From contig JABXKR010000287.1 in NCBI GenBank assembly GCA_013619145.1, positions 1 through 55,762 of the forward strand: a stretch of DNA of 55,762 nucleotides. Direction: 5' to 3'. Source of the stretch: Psychromonas sp. Lineage in GTDB: Bacteria > Pseudomonadota > Gammaproteobacteria > Enterobacterales > Psychromonadaceae. The translations under genes and the position numbers were made by a program. Below, piece after piece: positions 44,273 through 52,770 of the stretch. The notes under the pieces were generated by a model. It saw nothing but the letters and a program-made list of their open reading frames with translations. It did no database searches and was not told the DNA's origin. The stretch's first letter is position 1; the number at the start of each line of letters is the position of its first letter.

Positions 44273-44892
44273 TAATAGTTCCCCTTTAAAGCAGAGAATA
44301 AAATCTGTTCATCACTTGGCGTTCTGATAGTGACATCAATGCGTTTCATTGTTGCGCCACCGAGCGTAGTGGTATCTGCAACCACCTCTATCTTTACTGC
44401 ATAGTTATTGTATTGCGAGGGCAAAGGGGTCCCTAATACATCACCATAAGTGACTGCACTGACAAAATCATTTTCGATAAAATCATCAACGTCATTAAAG
44501 TTCTGGTGTTCACCTGCGCTTTCACCTGTATCTATGCCAAAAGTAGCAGAACAAGCCACTGCGGTTGGCGTTCCACCTGTTTGCCAATTTGTACCGTCAA
44601 ACCATAAACTGACATCTCCCCAGATTTCACCGCAGCGGTAATAACCACCGTTATGATCGGAGTTCTGATCATACGCGCGTGACAAAATATTCTGCAAAAT
44701 GCTCTGTCCAAGCTGTGAAGCGCGTAAACGGTAAAGCGGTTCAAGCGCATCTTTGCTTTGTGAAATCAGCATAGTATTCATGACCATCATCGCTACCCCT
44801 AATACGACAATGCCGACCACAAGTTCAACAAGGCTAAAACCTCGGCTAACTCCTTTATTGACGGTTTTTTTATTCATGCCTATTTTATTCAT
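44272..44892 (-). CDS. mshD: MSHA minor pilin MshD
   Basis: About 206 aa from the ATG at 44892, chosen because GAGGG lies 8 nt upstream; 44913, 44898 and 44877 are other in-frame ATGs. It overlaps the mshC stop by 8 bp. The prepilin motif is VSRGFSLVELVVGIVVLGVA, cleaved after Gly. The soluble domain contains YYRCGEIWGDVSLWFDGTNW and PSDEQILFSALKGNY at the end. A minor subunit of the MSHA pilus. Confidence 0.87.
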   Translation of the reverse strand: MNKIGMNKKTVNKGVSRGFSLVELVVGIVVLGVAMMVMNTMLISQSKDALEPLYRLRASQLGQSILQNILSRAYDQNSDHNGGYYRCGEIWGDVSLWFDGTNWQTGGTPTAVACSATFGIDTGESAGEHQNFNDVDDFIENDFVSAVTYGDVLGTPLPSQYNNYAVKIEVVADTTTLGGATMKRIDVTIRTPSDEQILFSALKGNY

Positions 44893-45391
44893 GAACATAG
44901 CCCTCAGACTCAATGGTTACACTTAAACTGTTATCACCTGTAATAGTAATGGGGCTAGCGCCTGTTGCTAATCTCCCCTGCAGATCAAAACGGTAATTAT
45001 TCGGAGCTAACATGCCCGTTGGAAAGGTTACGCTATTATATTGATTATAATCATCGCTTGCACAAACATCAGCGGCAGATGGTAAGTTACAGTCGTTACC
45101 ATTTTTAGTCGTATGCTCATGATAAAAGCAGTTACTTTTTACCACCAGCCAATAACAGGCATTCTCAGTCACATCGGTAGTAGGATCTGCATTCATCGCT
45201 TGCAGTTGTACTAAACGTAAACGGGCAATTAATTGGTCCTGCACGGTATAATCTTCAAACCCTGATTTGCTGGAAAATTTTGGAATGGCCACTGCAGCTA
45301 ATACAGAAATCACAATAATCACCACCACCAGCTCAATCAGCGTGAAACCAGCTATTTTAGAGGTTGAGTTTTTACCTACGGCTGACGACAT
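44885..45391 (-). CDS. mshC: MSHA minor pilin MshC
   Basis: 168 aa. The prepilin signal is TSKIAGFTLIELVVVIIVIS, with conserved Glu5 and the hydrophobic helix, then AAVAIPKFSSKSGFEDYTVQ. Four Cys in the soluble part (ENACYWLV, KSNCFYHEH, GNDCNLP, ADVCASD) could form two disulfides. It follows mshB by 35 bp. A minor pilin of the MSHA system by position and motif. Confidence 0.87.
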   Translation of the reverse strand: MSSAVGKNSTSKIAGFTLIELVVVIIVISVLAAVAIPKFSSKSGFEDYTVQDQLIARLRLVQLQAMNADPTTDVTENACYWLVVKSNCFYHEHTTKNGNDCNLPSAADVCASDDYNQYNSVTFPTGMLAPNNYRFDLQGRLATGASPITITGDNSLSVTIESEGYVHE

Positions 45392-45426
45392 TTAATATCC
45401 ATTTAAGTTGTAGTTTAACAGCGAGT

Positions 45427-45948
45427 TTAACAGCCTGTTTCGTTAATAATAATTTGCGGGCGAAATCCACTGTCCAAAGCCCCCTGATAACTAATATTAC
45501 AACGAGAAATCGATCCGGGTCCCTGTTTTGTCCACAAATAAACCGACGCGGGTTGGTTTATTGTGCCTGACTGCTGATTACTATAAAGCCAGTCAATTTC
45601 ATCTAATTCAATGATTTTTATTATCTCAGACCAAACTCCCTGCGGGTAACCATAACGGGTAAAAACCACAAACGGATCATTCGCATCAAGTACACGTCCG
45701 GATTTTATTGCCACTAACGCGCTTGGCTGTGTTTCTTTCCCCGCCAACACAGCTTTATTATAGGTAAAACCGGCGGCATCTTCGAGCGACGACTGCATTC
45801 CCTGCAATACCGACAGGTGCGCATCGGCTGTTAAAGGGATAAATTTCTGCAGCGCAACTGCACTTAATATTCCGATCACCGTCACCACTAAAATCAACTC
45901 CAGTAGAGAAAAAGCAGATTGTGCATGGCGATATTTAATTTGCCGCAT
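45427..45948 (-). CDS. mshB: MSHA pilin-like protein MshB
   Basis: 173 aa from the ATG at 45948, preceded by AGGAATAAA; a longer frame starts at 45975 without a good site. The N-terminal motif is QSAFSLLELILVVTVIGILS. The residue before the cleaved Phe is Ala rather than the usual Gly, which is tolerated in some pilins. The C-terminus has Cys pairs (ISRCNISYQG, NETGC). It lies downstream of mshA, from which it is separated by 302 bp with two terminators. In Vibrio mshB precedes mshA. Confidence 0.82.
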   Translation of the reverse strand: MRQIKYRHAQSAFSLLELILVVTVIGILSAVALQKFIPLTADAHLSVLQGMQSSLEDAAGFTYNKAVLAGKETQPSALVAIKSGRVLDANDPFVVFTRYGYPQGVWSEIIKIIELDEIDWLYSNQQSGTINQPASVYLWTKQGPGSISRCNISYQGALDSGFRPQIIINETGC

Positions 45949-46073
45949 TTTATTCCTGTTTTTTATCGTAAACATGCCAGGTTAAGAATGCTTCAATAAT
46001 AGAAAATAACAGCATAAAGCGCGAGTTAATAATCATCTCTGTCGCAAATAGAAACCGTTTTTGTGAGGCAAAA

Positions 46074-46100
46074 AAAATCCCACGCTAAAGGTGGGATTTT
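46074..46100 (-). terminator. Second terminator in the mshA-mshB gap
   Basis: Stem aaaatcccac/gtgggatttt, 7-nt loop, followed on the minus strand by about eight T. Nearly the same sequence as the terminator at 46225-46249. Confidence 0.75.
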
Positions 46101-46112
46101 CAATTAACTATG

Positions 46113-46140
46113 CATTACCACGCAGAGCGTGGGAACGATT
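46113..46140. repeat. REP-like palindromic repeat between mshA and mshB
   Basis: cattaccacgcagagcgtgg then gaacgatt. Matches the unit at 36514-36541 at most positions. It lies between the two terminators. Confidence 0.6.
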
Positions 46141-46224
46141 AAATAATAGAAAATAATAACAAGATGGGCGAGCCATCAAGGCAATATATACAAGATAGAA
46201 AAGTTTTTTGGCAAGCAGATAAAA

Positions 46225-46249
46225 AAATCCCACGATAAACGTGGGATTT
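46225..46249 (-). terminator. Terminator after mshA
   Basis: Perfect stem aaatcccacg/cgtgggattt with a 5-nt loop; a run of seven T follows on the minus strand. It should end most transcripts after mshA, giving high expression of the major pilin alone. Confidence 0.85.
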
Positions 46250-46277
46250 AGAGGTTCTTATTCGAGTTGCTTAAGAA

Positions 46278-46730
46278 TTAACAGTCAGTAACCGTCGCTG
46301 TAATAACCGGACGTGCGTCAGCAGCTGCTTCATTATATACCACTGTACAAGTTGTTGTTTGCGTCGCACCTGATGCAACTAAAGCTGTAATAGTTGTAGT
46401 AGTAGTACCGTGTGCGACAGTCCAATCATCTACACTTAATTCAACAGCGTCTTCGATACCAGTCGAAGATGAATCAGGGTAACCGTTTACAAGGGTAACA
46501 TTACGATCAGTCGCGGCGGCAGAGGATGCATTTTCAACACCGTCAATGGCAGCGCGAGAATAAGCTAAGCTTGCCGCACCTTCCAATGCTGCTTTAACTC
46601 CTTTTATTGCAGATTCACGTGCATCACCTTGCAGATCCACAAATTTTGGCACGGCTGTAGCTGCCAGAATACCAAGAATAATAATAACGATAACTAATTC
46701 AATTAACGTAAAACCCGACTGTTTTTTCAT
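46278..46730 (-). CDS. mshA: MSHA major pilin MshA
   Basis: 150 aa. A six-residue leader MKKQSG is followed by FTLIELVIVIIILGILAATA, the type IVa prepilin motif with N-methylated Phe and Glu5. The next segment VPKFVDLQGDARESAIKGVK is typical of MshA. The C-terminal disulfide loop is TTCTVVYNEA to TVTDC. It forms the pilus fibre used for attachment. It is placed first of the minus-strand msh genes and is closed off by its own terminator. The Thr/Ala/Ser-rich middle is likely the variable surface. The upstream 282 bp must contain its promoter. Confidence 0.93.
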   Translation of the reverse strand: MKKQSGFTLIELVIVIIILGILAATAVPKFVDLQGDARESAIKGVKAALEGAASLAYSRAAIDGVENASSAAATDRNVTLVNGYPDSSSTGIEDAVELSVDDWTVAHGTTTTTITALVASGATQTTTCTVVYNEAAADARPVITATVTDC

Positions 46731-46755
46731 AATAAAAAGATCCTGTATTTTGAAT

Positions 46756-46835
46756 ATTGTTTAACTATTGTGTTAAACAATAAATAATTTAATAAATTTG
46801 TGCAATTTAAACTTCCGTGTAGATAGTGGAAGTTT
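46756..46835. promoter_or_regulatory. Hairpins upstream of mshA and downstream of proA
   Basis: attgtttaac/gttaaacaat (46756-46781) is a perfect 10-bp inverted repeat with a 6-nt loop, in the mshA leader or promoter. aaacttcc/ggaagttt (46809-46835) may end the proBA transcript. The rest of the gap to 47012 is AT-rich without a gene. Confidence 0.45.
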
Positions 46836-47012
46836 AACCTAAAAAAAAGGCTCGCTGTACGATAAAAGTTTATCTTGTATCACGTTATAAATTTATAATT
46901 CAAATTAAGAGGCTAAAGCCTAAACCTTATATCAACAAGTGCTGACATTGAAATCAACTCAAACCAAATGACGCGATTTATAACAAATATCAGCAAGCAT
47001 ACTGTATGCCAA

Positions 47013-48260
47013 CTACCCTCTAACCAGATAATCGCCAATACCAATCCACTTGTAAGTGGTTAACTCTTGTAACCCCATCGGGCCGCGTGCATGTAACTTT
47101 TGCGTGGAAACGGCAACTTCAGCGCCTAAGCCGAATTGGCTGCCATCAGTAAAACGGGTACTGGCATTAACATATACAGCGGCTGAGTTTACTGCATTAA
47201 TAAATTTATTGGCAACGGTGAAATCATTAGTCAAAATACCGTCAGAGTGCTCTGAGCTATGCTCACGAATATGTGCTAAGGCTTCGTTTAAACCCGTGAC
47301 CACTTTGACACCTAAATGAAGCGATAACCATTCACGGGAAAAATCCCCCTCCTGAGCGACTGTCGCTTTATCACCTAAAATTGCTTTTGCTTTGCTTTCA
47401 CCAACTAAGGTTACAGCAAGTGGTAACAGATGCGCGGCTAATTTTGGTAAAAACTCAGCGGCAATTTTTTCATCGACCAATAAGGTATCAAGGGCATTAC
47501 AAACACTCGGACGCTGCACTTTGGCATTTTCAATAATCGCTAATGCTTTATCAAAATCGGCACTTTGCTCGACAAACAGATGACAGATACCGATACCGCC
47601 AATAATCACAGGGATAGTGCTGTTTTCTTTACAGAAAAGTTGCAGACCTGCATTACCGCGCGGAATAATCATATCCACATATTGATCCATTTTCAGCAAC
47701 TCGCCGACTAAAGCGCGATCTGTACTTTCAATATATTGCACTGCAGTTTTAGGTAAGCCCGCTTTTTGTAAAGCGCTCTGAATCACTTTAACCAACACCA
47801 TATTAGAGCGAATCGTTTCTTTACCGCCGCGTAAAATACTGGCATTACCTGTTTTTAAACAAAGAGCGGCAATATCAATAGTTACATTGGGACGTGCTTC
47901 GTAAATAACACCAATCACTCCCACCGGCACTCGGCGTTTACTCAGCTTCAGACCATTTTCAAGTAACTTACTGTCAAACTCTTCACCAACTGGATCGGCT
48001 AAATTAATCACACTGCGCAGATCAGCGATAATGCCCGCTAAACGTGTTTCATCAAGTAATAACCTATCTAATAACGCATCGGTTAATCCCGCATCGATGC
48101 CCGCTTGTATATCTTGTTTATTAGCTGCAACAATCTCACTTTCGTTTGCTTCCAGCGCTAATGCAATCGTTTCTAACGCAGCATTTTTTTGTTTGCTGTC
48201 CGCTATCGCAAGTTCATAACTTGCTTCTTTTGCGAGCTTTCCTATCGCTTGTAAATCCAT
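47013..48260 (-). CDS. proA: Glutamate-5-semialdehyde dehydrogenase (gamma-glutamyl phosphate reductase)
   Basis: 415 aa, the usual length. It reduces gamma-glutamyl phosphate with NADPH, the second step of proline synthesis. Visible: [20 protein letters not shown] near residue 108, [28 protein letters not shown], and the catalytic Cys in [13 protein letters not shown]. The end is [18 protein letters not shown]. It follows proB after 52 bp in the same direction. The next gene downstream is mshA, an unusual neighbour. Confidence 0.97.
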   Translation of the reverse strand: MDLQAIGKLAKEASYELAIADSKQKNAALETIALALEANESEIVAANKQDIQAGIDAGLTDALLDRLLLDETRLAGIIADLRSVINLADPVGEEFDSKLLENGLKLSKRRVPVGVIGVIYEARPNVTIDIAALCLKTGNASILRGGKETIRSNMVLVKVIQSALQKAGLPKTAVQYIESTDRALVGELLKMDQYVDMIIPRGNAGLQLFCKENSTIPVIIGGIGICHLFVEQSADFDKALAIIENAKVQRPSVCNALDTLLVDEKIAAEFLPKLAAHLLPLAVTLVGESKAKAILGDKATVAQEGDFSREWLSLHLGVKVVTGLNEALAHIREHSSEHSDGILTNDFTVANKFINAVNSAAVYVNASTRFTDGSQFGLGAEVAVSTQKLHARGPMGLQELTTYKWIGIGDYLVRG

Positions 48261-48312
48261 TATTTTTTTCCTTATTGCATTGCCAGCTGGCGCACGGCAA
48301 TTAAAATATTTT

Positions 48313-49422
48313 TTATAACAACACTAAATCATCGCGGTGAATGGCCACTCGACCATGTTCAAACCCTAAACAGGCTTCGATTTGATCTGAATGTAACCCT
48401 TTAATTTTTTCAATATCAATACTTTTATATCTTACAACACCTCGCGCGAGCTCATTGCCTGCCAGGTTGCTAATAACAACCACGTCACCACGTAAAAAAT
48501 GTTCTGTTGTGCCTCTTATGCCTTTAGGTAATAAACTGCTGCCAGAATCAACAATCGCCTGCTCGGCACCATCATCGACAATAATAGTTCCGGCAATAGT
48601 AGAGCCTGCAAAAATCCAATTTTTGCGTGCTTCTAAGCGACTATTATCATTAACAAAACGTGTTCCAACCGCTTTATTGTTAACCGCATCAATAATGACA
48701 TTGTTTTTATGACCAGAAGCAATCACCACCTCAATTCCGCCACGATGTGCAACAGTTGCTGATTCAATCTTAGTTGCCATACCGCCAGTGCCTAAACCGC
48801 CGACACTGCCACCCGCTAATGCATGAATTTCATCGGTAATGATTGCAATTTCAGGAAGCAGCTGTGCATCGGGATTGCTGCGTGGATCTGCGGTGAATAA
48901 CCCTTTCTGGTCAGTTAACAGCAATAACTGATCCGCATCTGCGAGTAATGCAACTAACGCAGAAAGATTATCATTATCGCCCACTTTTATTTCGCTGGTT
49001 GCAACCGCATCATTTTCATTTACTACCGGTATAATTCGATGTTTGAGCAGCGTTTTGATGGTATCCCGCGCATTTAAAAAACGTACGTGATCATCTAAAT
49101 CGGCGCGAGTTAAGAGCATTTGCCCAACATGCAGGCCATAAATTTTAAAGAGATTTTCCCACTCACGTACCAGTTGACCTTGTCCTACAGCAGCGAGCAT
49201 CTGTTTATTGGCAAAGGTCGGAGCAATATCGGGCATATTTAGATGTTCTTTACCGGCAGCGATTGCGCCAGAGGTGACCACGATAATTTGATGGCCCTGC
49301 TTTTGTAACTGCGCGCATTGACGCACAATTTCAACCATATGGGAGCGGTCTAATTTTGCGGTGCCACTCGTCAGAACACTGGTTCCTAGCTTAACTACAA
49401 TTGTTTTTGTATTGGTTTTCAT
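48313..49422 (-). CDS. proB: Glutamate 5-kinase
   Basis: 369 aa, including the C-terminal PUA domain. It phosphorylates glutamate to start proline synthesis. The amino-acid kinase domain shows [20 protein letters not shown] at the N-terminus, [33 protein letters not shown] for substrate and nucleotide binding, [16 protein letters not shown], and [12 protein letters not shown]. The PUA domain covers about residues 275-369. Proline feedback inhibition is usual in the family. First gene of proBA. Confidence 0.97.
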   Translation of the reverse strand: MKTNTKTIVVKLGTSVLTSGTAKLDRSHMVEIVRQCAQLQKQGHQIIVVTSGAIAAGKEHLNMPDIAPTFANKQMLAAVGQGQLVREWENLFKIYGLHVGQMLLTRADLDDHVRFLNARDTIKTLLKHRIIPVVNENDAVATSEIKVGDNDNLSALVALLADADQLLLLTDQKGLFTADPRSNPDAQLLPEIAIITDEIHALAGGSVGGLGTGGMATKIESATVAHRGGIEVVIASGHKNNVIIDAVNNKAVGTRFVNDNSRLEARKNWIFAGSTIAGTIIVDDGAEQAIVDSGSSLLPKGIRGTTEHFLRGDVVVISNLAGNELARGVVRYKSIDIEKIKGLHSDQIEACLGFEHGRVAIHRDDLVLL

Positions 49423-49473
49423 GCTTCCTTCATTTTTAATTAGGAGTTTAAAAAAATACGTTGTCTAAAATAA

Positions 49474-49508
49474 AAAAACAGCAACGAAGTTATCGTTACT
49501 GTTTTTTA
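49474..49508 (-). terminator. Terminator after crl
   Basis: aaaaacagcaacg pairs with cgttactgttttt with one mismatch around agttat; T-rich on both flanks. It lies between the crl stop and the proB start on the same strand. Confidence 0.7.
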
Positions 49509-49567
49509 GTATACCATTATTACTTCCTAGTTCACATGCTGAGCATAGTAACTAAGTGCTAACAAAG

Positions 49568-49963
49568 TTAAACCTCAGTTAAAACAACTTGTTGCAATGC
49601 CTCAAGCTTCAGGCCGGTTTCAATATCAATTAATGTTGCAAGACGTTTCAGAAATAGCTCAAATGACTTATCAAGCTGTTGCTGATCATTTTTGCTGATA
49701 CTCTCAACAACCCAATCACCCGCTAAATTATAAATACCATCAAATCGCTGGTAATGACAACCGTCTTCATCTTTTGTTACCAGCAACCACCAGCCATAAA
49801 ATTCTCTTTCTTCCGGTTCTTTTTCCGCATCAATGCAAATTTCTAAACAATCAAAAAAGAACGAACACTCCGTTGAGTGTAGTTTACGAAAATAAGGGCC
49901 TAAATCAGTAAATAATTTAAACAGTCGACCGCGAGAGGGGCCTGTATTAAGCGCTAATGTCAT
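49568..49963 (-). CDS. crl: Sigma-factor-binding protein Crl
   Basis: 131 aa, as E. coli Crl (133). It helps RpoS bind core RNA polymerase and so promotes stationary-phase transcription. Matching features: SRGRLFKLFTDLGPYFRKL, the conserved FFFDCLEICID, EEREFYGWWLLV, GDWVVES and a C-terminal helix LKRLATLIDIETGLKLEAL. Crl is restricted to a part of the gammaproteobacteria, which supports the taxonomic reading. It lies 48 bp downstream of frsA, the same neighbour as in E. coli. Confidence 0.92.
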   Translation of the reverse strand: MTLALNTGPSRGRLFKLFTDLGPYFRKLHSTECSFFFDCLEICIDAEKEPEEREFYGWWLLVTKDEDGCHYQRFDGIYNLAGDWVVESISKNDQQQLDKSFELFLKRLATLIDIETGLKLEALQQVVLTEV

Positions 49964-50011
49964 AAAAATATATTCCTGATAAGAGGTGGTTTATAAAGCT
50001 TAATTTAACAC

Positions 50012-51271
50012 TCACTCTGCCAGATGTCTTGTTAACCACTGGGCAGAATAACTTAAAGAGTTTAAATATGATTCAAAAATGGGAGGTTTATCAATAATAT
50101 GTGATTCTCCTTCGCGGCTTGCACGTGCAATCAACCGTAAATCTTGCTCGTTACAAATGATATCGTCTTTGTGACCAATGCTCAGTAGCGGTGTATCAAT
50201 ACGTTTGCGTGCAAGCAAACCTTGTTTGATTAAGGAGAATGGCACGCAATGCTGATATAATCTTTCAACACTGGAATTGTTCACCTGCATACGTGATGCG
50301 ATACAATCCAGCAGCATAGGTGGCAGCTTTTTAAAATTATCTAGCTTATCAAATATGCTGCCGACCGCCGCGCCAACACAAACCACTGATTTTACAGTTT
50401 TTGGCTCCAAAAAAGCTAAACGCGTAGCTACATTGCCACCAAAACGCATACCCATTAAGGAGATCCTGTCATGATCCACCCATGGCACATTTTTTAAATA
50501 ATGAATAATTGCTTGATGCAGATTCGAGGAGTTTTGCTCTAATTTAACATGCGATGAAAAACCAATACCGGGCAGATCAACGGTCAACATGGCAATCCCC
50601 GCGGGAGCAAGATCTTTTTCAAACAGTGGTAACAGTTCGCATTGCAGTGTATCAATTCCACCACTAACAATAACCACAGGATGGATTGTCTCGGTATGAG
50701 GGAGATGTAAATAACAGGTTACCTCTTTACCTTGAAAAGGCACTTTTATCTCTTTCAACAGGTAATGGTCATTAAACTTAAATGACTCACGGTAACTATT
50801 AAACGCCAAAACCTGCGCTTGGATACTTAGTTCATCGCCTTTTAAATTTGGGTAACTCGCGACACTGTAAAATTGCGACGCACAATAATAAGCTTGTTTT
50901 GCTTTTTCCCGTTGTCCCTGTTTGGCAAACTCATTAGCTTGTTTCTGGTAAAGCATCCCTTGCTGGGTCCATTCATAGGACCAGTTACCAGGGCGGAAAC
51001 CAATGACACTGTCTAATATATCTTCATCACTGCGTTTATTAGTTGAAGCTGAAATATGAGAAAGGACATCGTAACAGTCGATAAGATCTAACCCTTGCCA
51101 CGACCAAAGCATAAACTTTAATAAACGATACCAACCATTCTGCTCTTCGCCATCCATAATAACATCATCTAAATTGAGGTTTTTTTTTGTTAATGAATTA
51201 GGGATAATCGTTGAAGTTTCTTGCACATTAAATTTATGAGCAAAAAGTGTTTTAGATAAGTTTTCTGACAT
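50012..51271 (-). CDS. frsA: Esterase FrsA (YafA), alpha/beta hydrolase
   Basis: 419 aa, like E. coli FrsA (414). The N-terminus MSENLSKTLFAHKFNVQETS, the segment FMLWSWQGLDLIDCYDVLSH and the FRPGNWSYEWTQQGMLYQKQ region are typical. The alpha/beta hydrolase core has VVIVSGGIDTLQCELLPLFE, LTVDLPGIGFSS and a nucleophile-elbow-like ISLMGMRFGGNVATRLAF. FrsA was first described as a partner of EIIA-Glc in respiration/fermentation control, with esterase activity also reported. In this elbow the usual Ser is replaced (GMRFGG), in keeping with FrsA's unusual chemistry. Neighbour of crl. Confidence 0.9.
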   Translation of the reverse strand: MSENLSKTLFAHKFNVQETSTIIPNSLTKKNLNLDDVIMDGEEQNGWYRLLKFMLWSWQGLDLIDCYDVLSHISASTNKRSDEDILDSVIGFRPGNWSYEWTQQGMLYQKQANEFAKQGQREKAKQAYYCASQFYSVASYPNLKGDELSIQAQVLAFNSYRESFKFNDHYLLKEIKVPFQGKEVTCYLHLPHTETIHPVVIVSGGIDTLQCELLPLFEKDLAPAGIAMLTVDLPGIGFSSHVKLEQNSSNLHQAIIHYLKNVPWVDHDRISLMGMRFGGNVATRLAFLEPKTVKSVVCVGAAVGSIFDKLDNFKKLPPMLLDCIASRMQVNNSSVERLYQHCVPFSLIKQGLLARKRIDTPLLSIGHKDDIICNEQDLRLIARASREGESHIIDKPPIFESYLNSLSYSAQWLTRHLAE

Positions 51272-51331
51272 AAGTTACTCGTCTTATAAAATCCGCGCTA
51301 AATCAAGCGTAATACAAAATAGGAATTAATA

Positions 51332-52525
51332 ATGCTACAGATTACCGACAATGCAAAAGAACAGCAATTATTGCCGCTGTTTCGTCTTGGTTTTCGTCCA
51401 TTCTTTTTAGCTGGCTCTACTTTTGCGCTATTGAGCATAATAGTTTGGGGATTATTACTTTCGGCAAAAATCACACTTCCCTCTCTACTACCGGCAACCC
51501 TCTGGCATGCTCATGAAATGTTATTTGGTTTTGCTGGCGCAATTATTTTAGGTTTTTTACTCACAGCGGTACAAAACTGGACCGGTTATCCCGGGCTCAA
51601 AGGAAAAAAACTGGCCGCGTTACTGTTAATTTGGTTAGTTGGGCGAATCGCTATGTTTGCCTTTCCGCCTAACTTATACTGGTTAACCTTTATTTTTGAG
51701 TTAAGCTGGATGCCGTTAGCGGCTTTCGTGCTAGGCAAAGCGGTGATCCATGCTAAACAGTGGCGCAACCTGTTTTTTGTGCCGCTTTTGCTGCTTATGT
51801 CCGTTTTAAACGCACTGAGCCTTTACGGTTTTAAAAGTTATGATTATATCATGGCCCAACACGCTATCTGGAGCATGTTATTTTTAGTCTTCTTTATTAT
51901 CGCGGTGATGGGCGGACGGGTTATCCCTTTTTTCACCAGCAAAGGCACCGGCACTGAAAAAGTCCAGCCTCTCAATTACTTGGAGTATTTAGCTGTTGCG
52001 CCTCTGTTATTATTGGCAATCTTTATCTGGCTGCCAGATTTATCTGTTATTTCAGGCGCGATTGCACTGCTTGCTGGTTTTGCCAATTTAATCCGCGTGA
52101 TCCGCTGGAAACCGTTAATTACACTGCCGGTGCCATTGCTCTGGTCATTACATTTAAGTTATCTGCTGCTTTCACTTGGTTTGATTTTTTATTCAATCGC
52201 TCTGTTTATTCCTGCTATCAATGCCACAACCATGATCCACCTTGCGGCAATTGCAGGTATTGGCGGGATTATTTTAGCTATGATTAGCCGCGTTTCATTA
52301 GGCCATACAGGCCGTCCATTAAATCCTTCCAAGTGGATGAATATCGCTTTTTTAGCCACTGCAATTTCAGGTTTAGTGAGACTTATTTTCCCTTATTTAA
52401 TGCCGGATCTAATCTTAATGAGTTATTGGATTAGCATCCTGTTTTGGTGTTGTGCTTTTATTCTATTTATTTTGTTTTACGCTAAAATGTTACTTTCAGT
52501 GCGTCTCGACAAACGCCCTGGTTAA
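51332..52525 (+). CDS. nnrS: NnrS family haem-copper membrane protein
   Basis: 397 aa, about twelve hydrophobic segments. NnrS protects cells under nitric oxide stress and binds haem and copper. Family signatures: LFRLGFRPFFLAGSTFALLS at the N-terminus, LPATLWHAHEMLFGFAGAII, GFLLTAVQNWTG, VMGGRVIPFFTSKGTG and RVSLGHTGRPL. It lies in the inner membrane. It is divergent from frsA with a 60-bp gap, so the promoters overlap. A GC-rich hairpin ends the gene. No NsrR or NorR gene is in the window; I did not find a clear NsrR site. Confidence 0.93.
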   Translation: MLQITDNAKEQQLLPLFRLGFRPFFLAGSTFALLSIIVWGLLLSAKITLPSLLPATLWHAHEMLFGFAGAIILGFLLTAVQNWTGYPGLKGKKLAALLLIWLVGRIAMFAFPPNLYWLTFIFELSWMPLAAFVLGKAVIHAKQWRNLFFVPLLLLMSVLNALSLYGFKSYDYIMAQHAIWSMLFLVFFIIAVMGGRVIPFFTSKGTGTEKVQPLNYLEYLAVAPLLLLAIFIWLPDLSVISGAIALLAGFANLIRVIRWKPLITLPVPLLWSLHLSYLLLSLGLIFYSIALFIPAINATTMIHLAAIAGIGGIILAMISRVSLGHTGRPLNPSKWMNIAFLATAISGLVRLIFPYLMPDLILMSYWISILFWCCAFILFILFYAKMLLSVRLDKRPG

Positions 52526-52533
52526 AAATTTTA

Positions 52534-52563
52534 CAGGCGGAGCTCTATTTTCAGCTCCGCCTG
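52534..52563 (+). terminator. Hairpin after nnrS
   Basis: Perfect 11-bp stem caggcggagct/agctccgcctg with an 8-nt loop, 9 bp after the stop. No clear T-tract follows. Confidence 0.65.
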
Positions 52564-52574
52564 AACTGAGGATT

Positions 52575-52762
52575 TATACCAAATCCACTAATTATCTATT
52601 CATTTACGCTTGTTAAAATGAATGCTAGCTAGACATAAAACTATGTTTTAGTCTTTGTTATTGATTTTGCAATTAGAACAACTAGTTACTGCAATCAATG
52701 CCTTGCTTTCATCCATTTTTCCTGCGCCTAAATAGATCATCTAATTAATGGAATTGGTATTA
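52575..52762 (-). repeat. MITE-like element, copy B
   Basis: 188 bp with ends tataccaaatcc and ggaattggtatta. It is the reverse complement of copy A at 786-1046, with only scattered differences outside the central 73 bp that copy B lacks. Its right end reaches into the 3' flank of the antiporter gene (stop at 52771). Confidence 0.8.
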
Positions 52763-52770
52763 CCTGTTTT

